Assembly (NCBI GenBank): GCA_022841325.1
Contig: JALHRS010000052.1
Coordinates: 1 to 42,215 of the forward strand
Reading direction: 5' to 3'
Length of the DNA: 42,215 nucleotides
DNA from: Lysobacterales bacterium
Lineage (GTDB): Bacteria > Pseudomonadota > Gammaproteobacteria > Xanthomonadales > SZUA-5
The position numbers and the translations under genes are program-made. The first letter of the stretch is position 1. Every line of letters begins with the position of its first letter. Below are positions 1-8,003 of the stretch, one piece after another. The notes under the pieces are model-generated. The model worked only from the letters and a program-made list of their open reading frames with translations. It searched no databases and was not told the origin of the DNA.

Positions 1-433
1 CGTGCGCGTGCCGGTCTGCGCGCCGGTGCCCCAGGTCGCCGCGCCGGCCTCGGCGATGCCGCGGCCCATCGCCAGCGGGCGCCGGGTGCTGCTGGTCGAC
101 AACGAGCCCGAGGGTGTGCGCGCGCTGGCGGCGCTGCTCCAGACCTGGGGCATCGAGGTGCTCAGCGCCAATGACGGGCAGCAGGCCAGTGTCGTGTTGA
201 CGCAAGGGCCGGTGGACGCGTGGATACTGGATTATCACCTCGACCGCGGCGACACCGGTCTGGCCCTGCGGCAACGGCTGCAGGCCCAGTTTGGCGCCTG
301 TCCGGCGGTTCTGGTCAGCGCCGACCATGGCCCCGAGCTGCGCACGCTGGCGGCCGAGCAGGAGATTCACCTGCTGCACAAGCCGATCAAGCCGCTGGCA
401 CTGCGCTCACTGCTGTCCAGGCTCTGGGCCTGA
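1..433 (+). CDS. Receiver (REC) domain, C-terminal end of a probable hybrid sensor histidine kinase (5' truncated)
   Basis: The reading frame is open from the window edge to a TGA at 431-433, so only the last ~143 residues are seen. They form a CheY-like receiver domain. The acidic pocket is at Asp33/Glu35 (in LLVDNEP), the phosphoacceptor is Asp77 (ILDYHLD), the switch Ser106 lies in VLVSAD, and the conserved Lys127 in LLHKPIKP (numbering from position 2). The chain stops right after the receiver, and a low-complexity Ala/Pro linker precedes it. Both are usual for a receiver at the C-terminus of a hybrid histidine kinase, where it passes phosphate from the kinase core to a histidine phosphotransferase or acts in autoregulation. 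The kinase core lies outside the window, so a stand-alone response regulator is possible but less likely. The GTG at position 2 is probably internal. Confidence 0.8.
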   Translation, partial: VRVPVCAPVPQVAAPASAMPRPIASGRRVLLVDNEPEGVRALAALLQTWGIEVLSANDGQQASVVLTQGPVDAWILDYHLDRGDTGLALRQRLQAQFGACPAVLVSADHGPELRTLAAEQEIHLLHKPIKPLALRSLLSRLWA

Positions 434-547
434 GCAGGCAAGGCACGGTCCCGGCGGCGTCGCCGGAGGGGCGCATGTCCGATCGGGCAATGGTCCGGCG
501 CGGCTCTGCAGCGTAGGATCGGTGCAACTTCGCACAGCTCCAGACTC

Positions 548-2422
548 ATGCGCCAAACCCTGATGTTGCTGCTGCTCGCGCTGGGAGGTTGCGCGACCAT
601 GACTCAAGAATCGCCGTTGACCCGATCGGTGCCCAGCGCGCAGGAGCTGCGCAGCGACGATCTGCTCAGCGCCGGGTTGGGGCTGGCGGGGCTGGCCGAT
701 GCCAAGCCGCCGGACGTCGGCACCGATGCCGCCGGACGTCGGCGCCTGGCCTACTACGGCAACTGGCGCGGCATTGCCGATCTGTCGGCTGCCGGTGGCT
801 ATGGTCAGCTCTATGGTCATGTCCAGGCGGTGCCCGGCGTCGAAATCAGTGCCTGGATCGGGGAAGTCGGCCTGTGGCAGCCCCACGGCGTGCTGCTGCA
901 GATCCCCGACAGCTTTGACCCGCAGCGACCCTGCCTGGTGGTGGCGCCGGTGTCGGGCTCGCGTGGGGTCTACGGCGCACTGGCCACGGCCGGTGCCTGG
1001 GCGCTGTCGCACGGTTGTGCAGTGGTCTACACCGACAAGGGCGCTGGCACCGGTTTCTACGATCTGGACGCGGCCATCGGCCTGTCCATCGATGGCGAGC
1101 CGGTGATGCCAGGACCGAACGCCGGCTTCAATGCCGATGCCGCGCCGCCTTTCGGCTCGGAAGTCCGTGGCGTGGCCGTCAAGCACGCCCATTCCAAGGA
1201 CAACCCCGAAGCACATTGGGGGCGCATGACCCTGTCCGCGGCGCGCTTCGCCCTGCTGCTGCTCGAAGACAAGTTTCCGGGGCAGCGCTTCCGCGCCGGC
1301 AACACCCTGGTGATTGCCGCCAGCATTTCCAACGGTGCCGGCGCGGTGTTGCACGCGATCGAACAGGATGACGGCGGGCTGATCGATGCGGTGGTCGCGG
1401 CTGCACCGCAGATCAGCGTCGAAGGTGTGCCGAGTCTGCTCGACTACGCCACGCAGGCAGCGCTGCTGGCGCCCTGCGCGCAGCTGCTGCCGGAGATGGC
1501 GGGCACGCCGCTGGCGCCCTATCTGGTGCTGCGCAAGGCCGAGTTCGAGGCCCGCTGCGCCAGCCTGGCTGGCAGTGGCTGGGTCGAAGGCGCCAACACC
1601 GCGGCGCAGGCCCGTTCGGCCTACGCACGCTTGCGGGCGCTCGGATTTCCGCCCACGGCGCTGGCCAACAATGCCACCAATATTGCCGCCGACATCTGGC
1701 GCGCGGTTGCCGTCACCTATGCCCAGAGCTACGCCCGCGCCGGTGCCGACGAGCAGTTGTGCGGCTATCGCTTCGCCATGGTCGATGCCCAGGGCCAACC
1801 GCGAGTGGCGACTGCGGCCGACCGAGGACAGTGGTTTGCGACATCTTCGGGCATTGCGCCCAGCGCCGGGGTGCAGATCATCGGCCCCAAGGGCGATCCC
1901 GCCGATCCGGCGCTGGCCGGCATCGGCTGCCTGCGCCAGGCCTACGATTCGGCAACGCCGATCGGCAAGCGCCTGCGCAGCGGCGAGCGCGAGCTGCGGG
2001 CGCTGGGCGTGTTGCCCGATCGACCCGTGGTCATCATTCACGGCCGCGAGGACGGTCTGATCCCGGTCGGCGCAACGGCCAGGCCCTATGTCGAATCCGC
2101 CCTGCGTCATGGCGCCGGACAGCTCTCCTACTGGGAAATCGAACACGCCCAGCATTTCGACGCCTTCCTGATGCAGCCGGCCTATGCCGAGCGCCATGTG
2201 CCGCTGCTGCCGTACTTCTATCAGGCCCTGGATCAGGTCCTTGCCCGGCTGCAGGGCGGTCCGCCGCCAGCGCCGAGCCAGGTCGTGCGCAGCCAGCGCC
2301 GCGGTGCTGCCGCCGATGGCGGCGTTCCAGCCTTGACCCGGGCCCATCTGGGTCAGGTCCGAGCCGATCCGGGCAGGGACGCGATCGTCCTGCAGGGCGA
2401 GCGGCTGCTGGTGCCGGACTGA
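548..2422 (+). CDS. D-(-)-3-hydroxybutyrate oligomer hydrolase family lipoprotein
   Basis: This 624-residue protein belongs to the 3HB-oligomer hydrolase family, which cleaves soluble oligomers released from polyhydroxybutyrate into 3-hydroxybutyrate monomers. It starts with a lipoprotein signal peptide whose lipobox LGGC gives Cys15, so it is probably membrane-anchored. The nucleophile is probably Ser261 in S-I-S-N-G, a lipase-box variant typical of the family. Asp502 (HGRED) and His533/His536 (IEHAQHFDAF) are candidates for the rest of the triad. The length is slightly under the ~690 residues of Ralstonia homologues. No phaC, phaB or depolymerase gene lies in the window, so the link to PHB metabolism rests on family membership. 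A weak -10-like TAGGAT at 514-519 lies upstream. The gene is followed by the repeat island at 2466-2732, not by a classical terminator. Confidence 0.85.
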   Translation: MRQTLMLLLLALGGCATMTQESPLTRSVPSAQELRSDDLLSAGLGLAGLADAKPPDVGTDAAGRRRLAYYGNWRGIADLSAAGGYGQLYGHVQAVPGVEISAWIGEVGLWQPHGVLLQIPDSFDPQRPCLVVAPVSGSRGVYGALATAGAWALSHGCAVVYTDKGAGTGFYDLDAAIGLSIDGEPVMPGPNAGFNADAAPPFGSEVRGVAVKHAHSKDNPEAHWGRMTLSAARFALLLLEDKFPGQRFRAGNTLVIAASISNGAGAVLHAIEQDDGGLIDAVVAAAPQISVEGVPSLLDYATQAALLAPCAQLLPEMAGTPLAPYLVLRKAEFEARCASLAGSGWVEGANTAAQARSAYARLRALGFPPTALANNATNIAADIWRAVAVTYAQSYARAGADEQLCGYRFAMVDAQGQPRVATAADRGQWFATSSGIAPSAGVQIIGPKGDPADPALAGIGCLRQAYDSATPIGKRLRSGERELRALGVLPDRPVVIIHGREDGLIPVGATARPYVESALRHGAGQLSYWEIEHAQHFDAFLMQPAYAERHVPLLPYFYQALDQVLARLQGGPPPAPSQVVRSQRRGAAADGGVPALTRAHLGQVRADPGRDAIVLQGERLLVPD

Positions 2423-2465
2423 GTGGTGGCGGGGTAGGGGACAGGGTGCGCTGGCTTGCGGATCG

Positions 2466-2732
2466 GACGGGGCACGGGACACGGGATCAGCGTGTCCCTG
2501 AGTTGGCGTCATTGCGAGGAACGGAATGACGAAGCAATCCAGAATTTTGCGACCCGGTCTCTGGATTGCTTCGCTGCGCTCGCAATGACGCCGGATTTTC
2601 CCGTGCCCCGTGCCCCGAGTCCCGAGTCCCGAGTCCCGAGTCCCGAGTCCCGAGTCCCGAGTCACGTGCCCCGTGCCCCGTGCCCCGTGCCCCGTGCCCC
2701 GTGCCCCGTGCCCCGAGTCCCGTGCCCCGATA
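2466..2732. repeat. Composite palindromic repeat island with heptamer array
   Basis: This element fills the 320-bp gap between two convergent genes (2423-2742). The core is an inverted repeat: arm 2505-2543 (starting GGCGTCATTGCGAG, ending GAAGCAATCCAGA) pairs with 2560-2592, apart from a 6-nt insertion in the left arm. To its right, 2600-2732 is 19 uninterrupted 7-bp units: 2x CCCGTGC, 7x CCCGAGT, CACGTGC, 6x CCCGTGC, then CCCGAGT, CCCGTGC and CCCGATA. To its left, 2469-2485 holds two to three inverted copies of the heptamer. The whole could therefore form one large hairpin with heptamer arms. No gene is seen here. It probably acts as a transcription barrier between the convergent genes. Confidence 0.85.
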
Positions 2733-2742
2733 CAGGCCCGGC

Positions 2743-3735
2743 TCAAAACTGACCCGACAACTCGTAGGCGATGCGCATCCATACGCCGTTCAGGACCATC
2801 GCCCAGGTGAAGACCAGCGCCGCGAGCGCCAGCCACCACTGATTGCTGCTGAGCGGCGTGCGTTGCACCTTCAGTCCCAGCGTCTGATCCCAGGCGGTCA
2901 AACCGTTGTTGGAGAGCTTGCCGAAGGCAATCGCGTAGGTGAACAGCACGAAGGGCAGTATCAGCAGCGCCTGTCCGGCCAGCGCCACGCGGGTCGCGCG
3001 CTGCAGCGCGGTGGAAACACCCGGCGCCGCGCCACGCCCGTCGACCACTCGCAAGCCGAGCAGCCACTTGCCGGGGGTGTAGCCGCTCAAGCCCAGCAAC
3101 AGAGCTTCCAGTGGCAAGGCCAGCACCAGCAGCAGGATCAGCGCGGCAATCGCCGACTGCTGCATTTCCTGTTCCGGCGTGGACAACAGCCAGGCGCCGG
3201 AGCGGATGCCGATGATGCTGACCAGCGCCCAGCTGATGCCGCCGAGCAGGGCCAGATCGATCTTGCGGGCAAGGAAGCGGCGCAGCGCTTCGCCAGCCCG
3301 CTCCTGGCTCTGCGCGGTCAGCGCCTTGCGCTGGTCAGCCTTGAGCAGGCTTTCGGTGGCGGCCACCGCCTCGGCCTTGTGCGTGGACAGTTCGGACCAG
3401 GCCGGACCCTTGCGATGCGCCGGGACCTCGTTGGCCTGGCCACCGCTGCGCTTCTGGCTGTCACCGGAACGCGCTGCCTTGGCGGCAGGCTTGTTGCTGC
3501 TCCTGGCAGCGCTGGGGCGCGACGTCGGCGGCTTGGGTGGTGCATCAGCCGCGCTGCCGCCCATGCCCAGTGCCCGCCGCAGCGGCACCCATTCGGCCTG
3601 GCGCAGTGTCCACACCATATGCTGATCACCGATTTTTCCCTGCTCGCGCATCTCCAGCAGCTGCGCCCGAGAGAGTGGACCGGCGGCCTGGCCTTCGCGA
3701 TCCGCCACAAACCAGCCATCACCGCTTTCAATCAT
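2743..3735 (-). CDS. GYF_2-RDD family integral membrane protein
   Basis: The protein has 330 residues from the ATG at 3735, chosen because GGTGG lies just upstream and the product then begins directly with the conserved domain. A further upstream in-frame ATG at 3891 would overlap the start of lipB and adds unconserved sequence. The N-terminal ~50 residues ([15 protein letters not shown]... [11 protein letters not shown]) match the GYF_2 peptide-recognition fold. A charged Ala/Lys/Ser-rich linker follows, then an RDD domain with about four hydrophobic segments and the conserved [16 protein letters not shown] loop. RDD proteins are poorly characterised; some have been linked to ion transport. 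The GYF part suggests binding of proline-rich partners in the cytoplasm. It is divergent from lipB, and its 3' end abuts the heptamer array. Confidence 0.8.
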   Translation of the reverse strand: MIESGDGWFVADREGQAAGPLSRAQLLEMREQGKIGDQHMVWTLRQAEWVPLRRALGMGGSAADAPPKPPTSRPSAARSSNKPAAKAARSGDSQKRSGGQANEVPAHRKGPAWSELSTHKAEAVAATESLLKADQRKALTAQSQERAGEALRRFLARKIDLALLGGISWALVSIIGIRSGAWLLSTPEQEMQQSAIAALILLLVLALPLEALLLGLSGYTPGKWLLGLRVVDGRGAAPGVSTALQRATRVALAGQALLILPFVLFTYAIAFGKLSNNGLTAWDQTLGLKVQRTPLSSNQWWLALAALVFTWAMVLNGVWMRIAYELSGQF

Positions 3736-3878
3736 GGGATCCACCCGCGCCTGGATTCGTTCACCGTTGCCAATACTGGACACACCGGCAGCTGATCGCC
3801 AGTCTTGTGACGCACCGCGAAGGAAAGCGTCGCGCATTCCAGGCGCGAATGCGGCAGCGCCCGCGCTATCCTTTGCCG

Positions 3879-4544
3879 ATGAGCACCCCATCGATTCAGG
3901 CCCGCTGGCTCGGGCGCCAGCCCTATGAGCCCATCTGGCGGGCGATGCAGGCCTATACCGACACGCGCGACAGCGCCACGCCCGATGAGATCTGGTTGAT
4001 GGATCATGAGCCGGTCTTCACTCTGGGCCAGGCCGGCAAGCTCGAACATGTGCTCGCGCCCGGCGACATACCGGTGATTCCGGTGGATCGCGGGGGCCAG
4101 GTGACCTATCACGGCCCGGGCCAGCTGGTGGCCTATCCGCTGCTGGATCTGCGCCGGCTCGGTCTGGGCGTGCGCGAGCTGGTGCAGCGACTGGAACAGG
4201 TAGGCATCGATCTGCTGGCCGAATTCGACATCAGTGCCGAGCGCCGCGCTGGCGCGCCGGGGCTGTATGTCGCCGGGCGCAAGATTCTGGCCATCGGCAT
4301 CCGGGTTCGTCGCGGTTGTACCTTTCATGGCATCGCACTCAATGCCGACCTTGATCTGGAGCCCTTTGGCCGCATCAATCCCTGTGGCTACCGGGGCCTG
4401 GAAGTCACCCAGATCGCCGATTTTCAGACCACGCCGGCCCTGCCGGAGCTGGCATTACGTTATCTGCATCGATTCTGTGCGAGTTTTGGGCATGCCGCAC
4501 TGCCGCAAATTGCCACGGATCTGCCGCAGCCCACGCCGGCCTGA
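3879..4544 (+). CDS. lipB: Octanoyl-[acyl-carrier-protein]:protein N-octanoyltransferase LipB
   Basis: LipB moves the octanoyl group from ACP to the lipoyl domains of 2-oxoacid dehydrogenases and the glycine cleavage H protein, the first step of de novo lipoylation. The 221-residue product carries [17 protein letters not shown] (residues 71-87), the catalytic Lys135 in GRKILAIGI and the acyl-thioester Cys169 in NPCGY. Both fall at the same positions as in E. coli LipB. The ATG at 3879 gives the normal family length; the long in-frame extension upstream is not conserved. A -10-like TATCCT at 3867-3872 lies only six bases before the start, so the transcript could be nearly leaderless. lipA follows after 68 bp, the usual lipBA arrangement. 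Confidence 0.97.
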   Translation: MSTPSIQARWLGRQPYEPIWRAMQAYTDTRDSATPDEIWLMDHEPVFTLGQAGKLEHVLAPGDIPVIPVDRGGQVTYHGPGQLVAYPLLDLRRLGLGVRELVQRLEQVGIDLLAEFDISAERRAGAPGLYVAGRKILAIGIRVRRGCTFHGIALNADLDLEPFGRINPCGYRGLEVTQIADFQTTPALPELALRYLHRFCASFGHAALPQIATDLPQPTPA

Positions 4545-4612
4545 TCATTTTCCACTGGCGCCCAGCGTGTACGATTCATCCCGAAGCCATCGACCTTGTC
4601 CCAGAGAAGTCC

Positions 4613-5596
4613 ATGTCCCAACTGCAAGCTGACAAGACCATTCCGGCCCTGGTGGTTGGTGAGAAGCAACTCGGCGAGAGCAAGATCGCACGCAATCCGG
4701 TCACTTTTGACCCGGACCGGCCGGCGCTGCGCAAGCCCAGCTGGATTCGTGTGCGCCTGCCGCAGGGCAATGCCGTCGAGCGGCTCAAGGCCAGTCTGCG
4801 CGCCAATCAGCTGGTGACCGTGTGCGAAGAGGCCTCGTGCCCGAACATCCACGAGTGTTTCAGCAAGGGCACCGCGACTTTCATGATCCTGGGTGATATC
4901 TGCACCCGGCGCTGCGCCTTCTGCGATATCGGTCATGGCCGCCCGAAACCACCGGATGCCAATGAACCGGCCAATCTGGCCCGCACCATCCGCGACATGA
5001 ATCTGCGCTATGTGGTCATCACCTCGGTCGATCGCGACGATCTGCGCGATGGCGGCGCCCAGCATTTTGTCGACTGCATCACTGCGGTCCGGGAACTCAG
5101 CCCGCAAATCGTGGTCGAGATACTGACGCCGGATTTCCGCGGCAAGGGCAGAATGGAGCGCGCGTTGGAGGTTTTCCTGGCCGGACCGCCCGATGTGTTC
5201 AATCACAATCTGGAAACGGTGCGCGAGCGCTATCGCGAAGTCCGACCTGGCGCCGACTACGACTGGTCGCTGCAGTTGCTGCAGCGTTTCAAGGCCCAGC
5301 ACCCGAGCGTACCGACCAAGTCCGGAATCATGCTGGGACTGGGCGAAACCCTGGACGAGGTGCATCAGGCGCTGCGCGATCTGCGTGCGCACGATGTCGA
5401 GATGGTGACCATCGGCCAGTACCTGCAACCCAGCGCCCACCATCACCCGGTGATCCGATACTGGACGCCGGAGGAATTCGAGGCCCTGCGCGTGTACGGC
5501 GAGGAATTGGGATTCAGCCATGTTGCCAGCGGCCCGCTGGTGCGCTCGTCCTACCACGCCGACCTGCAGGCGCACGCCGCGGGCGTCGTCGCTTGA
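4613..5596 (+). CDS. lipA: Lipoyl synthase LipA (radical SAM)
   Basis: LipA inserts two sulfurs into the octanoyl chain made by LipB, using two [4Fe-4S] clusters and S-adenosylmethionine. The 327-residue sequence has the auxiliary-cluster cysteines Cys71, Cys76 and Cys82 ([12 protein letters not shown]), and the radical-SAM cluster cysteines Cys97, Cys101 and Cys104 (CTRRCAFC). The C-terminal RSSYHAD motif holds the serine that ligates the auxiliary cluster. All key residues are intact. The ATG at 4613 follows AGAGAAG at a proper Shine-Dalgarno distance. It is cotranscribed with lipB in all likelihood, and a lipoate salvage ligase is not seen nearby. Confidence 0.98.
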   Translation: MSQLQADKTIPALVVGEKQLGESKIARNPVTFDPDRPALRKPSWIRVRLPQGNAVERLKASLRANQLVTVCEEASCPNIHECFSKGTATFMILGDICTRRCAFCDIGHGRPKPPDANEPANLARTIRDMNLRYVVITSVDRDDLRDGGAQHFVDCITAVRELSPQIVVEILTPDFRGKGRMERALEVFLAGPPDVFNHNLETVRERYREVRPGADYDWSLQLLQRFKAQHPSVPTKSGIMLGLGETLDEVHQALRDLRAHDVEMVTIGQYLQPSAHHHPVIRYWTPEEFEALRVYGEELGFSHVASGPLVRSSYHADLQAHAAGVVA

Positions 5597-5708
5597 GGCC
5601 GCGCCAGGCAGCAACAAAGTTCACAGACGGAGTCGATTCCGCGACTTCCGTCACTTGCTCCCGACCGGCGCCGGGAGCACTGTTGGCACCCTCAACTGGA
5701 GATTTGCG

Positions 5709-7871
5709 ATGAAGTTTGCGAGGAGTGTGCTGGTCATCGCCCTGGGCGTGTCCCTGGCGCTGCCGCTGATGGCCAAGCCGAAGATGGTCAGCCTGACGGA
5801 TCTGACGCCGACGCCCGAGCAGGGTGAGGCGGCCGATTGGGTGTCCAAATATCTGACGCGCCTGCACTACGCCAGCAAACCGCTGGACGATGCGATGTCG
5901 CAAGAGATTCTCAAGCGCTACATCGAGTCGCTGGACAGCGAGAAGGTGTTCTTTCTCAAGTCCGACATCGATGGCTTCACCCAGCGTTATGCCGACCATC
6001 TCGATGAGGCCATCGAGCAGCGTCAGCTGGAGCCGGTCTACGAGATCTACAAGACCTATCTGAAGCGCCTGCACGAACGTACCGAATACGCCCGCGGGCT
6101 GCTCAAGAAAGGTTTCGATTTCACCGTCGACGAGGACTATGCCTACGACCGCAAGGACGCCGAATGGGCCAAGGATCGCGGCGACCTCGACGAGCACTGG
6201 CGCCAGCGCATCAAGAACGACTGGCTGCGTCTGAAACTGGCGGAGCGCAAGGACGACAAGATTGCCGAAACCCTGGACAAGCGCTATCGCGACTACATGA
6301 CCCGGGTGGAGCAGCTGGACCGGCAGGATGTGTTCCAGAGCTTCCTCAATGCCTATGCGATGGCCATCGAGCCGCACACCAACTATCTCGGCCCCCGCGC
6401 CAGTGAGAATTTCGCCATTTCGATGCGGCTGTCACTCGAAGGCATCGGCGCGGTGCTGCAGCGTGACGGTGAGTTCGTGGTCATCCGCTCGGTGGTCGAA
6501 GGCGGACCGGCAGCCATGGGCGGCAAGGTCAAGGTCGGCGACCGCATCGTGGCGGTCGGTCAGGCCAAGGACAAGCAGTTGACCGACGTGATCGGCTGGC
6601 GCCTCGAGGACGTGGTCGATCTGATCCGCGGCCCCAAGGACACCGTGGTCAGGCTGGAAGTGCTGGCGGCTGAATCCGGTGTCGGCGGTCAGACCAACAT
6701 CGTGGAAATCACCCGCGACAAGGTCAAGCTGGAAGAGCAGGCAGCGCACAAGAGCGTGATCGAGACCGGTGGCGAGAATCCGCGGCGCATCGGCGTGATC
6801 GAGCTGCCCGCTTTCTATCTCGATTTTGCCGCTCGGGCGCAGGGTGATTCCGATTACCGTAGCTCCACCCGGGATGTACGCAAGCTGCTGAGTGAGCTCG
6901 AGGCCGAGAAGGTCGACGGCATCCTCATCGATCTGCGCAACAACGGCGGCGGTTCGCTGACCGAAGCGACCGAGTTGACCGGTCTGTTCATCGACAAGGG
7001 TCCGGTGGTGCAGGTGCGGGACGGTCGCGGCCGGGTTCAGGTCGAGTCCGACACCGATTCCGGTGTGGTCTACAAGGGGCCGCTGGCGGTGCTGGTCAAC
7101 CGTGCCTCAGCCTCGGCCTCGGAGATCTTTGCCGCCGCCATCCAGGATTACGGACGCGGTCTCGTCATCGGTGAACCTACCTTCGGCAAGGGCACCGTGC
7201 AGCAGCTCGTGGATCTGGACTACATCGCCAACAAGGACACGGCCCAGCTGGGGCAGCTGAAGCTGACGATGGCGCAGTTCTTCCGGATCGACGGCGGGTC
7301 CACCCAGCACAAGGGTGTGGTGCCGGATCTGGCCTTTCCGGTGACCCTGGATGCCTCCGACTATGGCGAGTCCACCTTCGACAATGCCCTGCCGTGGACC
7401 AAGATTGCGGCAGCCCGCTATGCCCCGGTGGGCAGCTTCGAACGCCTGGTGCCGATGCTGGAAACGCGGCATGAGGCCCGCATCGAGCACGATTCCGAGT
7501 TTGCTTTCCTGCGCGAGGATATCGCCCAGTATCGCGAGTCCCGTGCACGCAAGTCGATCTCGCTGAACCTGGCCAAGCGCGTAGCTGAGCGCAAGGCCGA
7601 CGAGAAGCGGATTGCCGAGCGCGCGGCAGCCCGTGGCGAGGCCGATGCCAAGCTGGCGGCCAGGCTGGATGATGGTCTGAACCCCGGTGAGCGCGGCACC
7701 CAGGATCTGCTGGACCCGGAAGCCGACAAGGACAAGAAGAAGGATGTGCTGCTGTCCGAGGGAGCGGCCGTACTGGCCGACGTCATCGAATTGCTGCAGG
7801 ACAATCCGCGCATTGCTGACGTTGGCGCCACGCCAGTCAAGCCGGGATTGCCGCCGCCCCCGGGTACCTGA
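5709..7871 (+). CDS. prc: Tail-specific (C-terminal processing) periplasmic protease Prc, family S41A
   Basis: Prc is a periplasmic protease that degrades or trims proteins from their C-termini, including peptidoglycan hydrolases and proteins with nonpolar tails. The product has 720 residues and a signal peptide ending ALPLMA (residues ~1-22). A long helical N-terminal region is followed by a PDZ domain at about 235-325 (GIGAVLQRDG... VKVGDRIVAVGQ). The S41 core contains the catalytic dyad: Ser469 in NRASASASEIF and Lys494 in GEPTFGKGTVQQ, 25 residues apart as in E. coli Prc. The charged C-terminal extension is also typical of the long Prc subfamily. The ATG at 5709 has TGGAG eight bases upstream. 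A hairpin (GCTCCCG/CGGGAGC, 5657-5678) sits in the 112-bp gap after lipA. A terminator-like hairpin follows the stop. Confidence 0.95.
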   Translation: MKFARSVLVIALGVSLALPLMAKPKMVSLTDLTPTPEQGEAADWVSKYLTRLHYASKPLDDAMSQEILKRYIESLDSEKVFFLKSDIDGFTQRYADHLDEAIEQRQLEPVYEIYKTYLKRLHERTEYARGLLKKGFDFTVDEDYAYDRKDAEWAKDRGDLDEHWRQRIKNDWLRLKLAERKDDKIAETLDKRYRDYMTRVEQLDRQDVFQSFLNAYAMAIEPHTNYLGPRASENFAISMRLSLEGIGAVLQRDGEFVVIRSVVEGGPAAMGGKVKVGDRIVAVGQAKDKQLTDVIGWRLEDVVDLIRGPKDTVVRLEVLAAESGVGGQTNIVEITRDKVKLEEQAAHKSVIETGGENPRRIGVIELPAFYLDFAARAQGDSDYRSSTRDVRKLLSELEAEKVDGILIDLRNNGGGSLTEATELTGLFIDKGPVVQVRDGRGRVQVESDTDSGVVYKGPLAVLVNRASASASEIFAAAIQDYGRGLVIGEPTFGKGTVQQLVDLDYIANKDTAQLGQLKLTMAQFFRIDGGSTQHKGVVPDLAFPVTLDASDYGESTFDNALPWTKIAAARYAPVGSFERLVPMLETRHEARIEHDSEFAFLREDIAQYRESRARKSISLNLAKRVAERKADEKRIAERAAARGEADAKLAARLDDGLNPGERGTQDLLDPEADKDKKKDVLLSEGAAVLADVIELLQDNPRIADVGATPVKPGLPPPPGT

Positions 7872-7902
7872 TCGCGACCCTCGGTACAACTCGTGACGCA
7901 AG

Positions 7903-7925
7903 GGCCGGCCTGTGTGCCGGCCTTT
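7903..7925 (+). terminator. Probable rho-independent terminator after prc
   Basis: GGCCGGC (7903-7909) and GCCGGCC (7916-7922) form a perfect 7-bp GC stem with a 6-nt loop, followed by only three T residues. It lies 31 bp after the prc stop and before the leader of the giant gene. The short T-run makes efficient termination uncertain. Confidence 0.6.
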
Positions 7926-7946
7926 GTGCGTTTAAGCGCTGGTAGA

Positions 7947-7965
7947 GTCTCGCTTCAGGCGAGAC
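7947..7965 (+). promoter_or_regulatory. Leader hairpin upstream of the giant surface-protein gene
   Basis: GTCTCGC (7947-7953) and GCGAGAC (7959-7965) form a perfect 7-bp stem with a 5-nt loop. It lies 38 bp before the ATG at 8004 and ahead of the AGAGGGGAC Shine-Dalgarno region. It has no T-run, so it is more likely an mRNA 5' structure or a dyad operator than a terminator. A -10-like TAGAGT overlaps its left arm (7943-7948), without a good -35. Confidence 0.45.
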
Positions 7966-8003
7966 AATGCCATCCGGAACGACCACGCCAGAGGGGACAT
8001 TTC

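Noticed and set aside
2600..2732. Regular repeats that might be taken for a CRISPR array
   Set aside because: The 7-bp units are contiguous without spacers, and no cas genes are nearby. The CARF domain of RtcR belongs to RNA repair, not to type III CRISPR here.
407..3067. An 886-codon minus-strand open frame across the hydrolase gene and the heptamer array
   Set aside because: It has no recognisable domain, runs through a tandem repeat and overlaps two well-supported genes. The repeat part only encodes low-complexity Gly/Thr/Arg.
3736..3891. N-terminal extension of the RDD protein to an ATG at 3891
   Set aside because: It would overlap the lipB start on the other strand and adds residues outside the GYF_2 domain. 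The ATG at 3735 has a better ribosome site.
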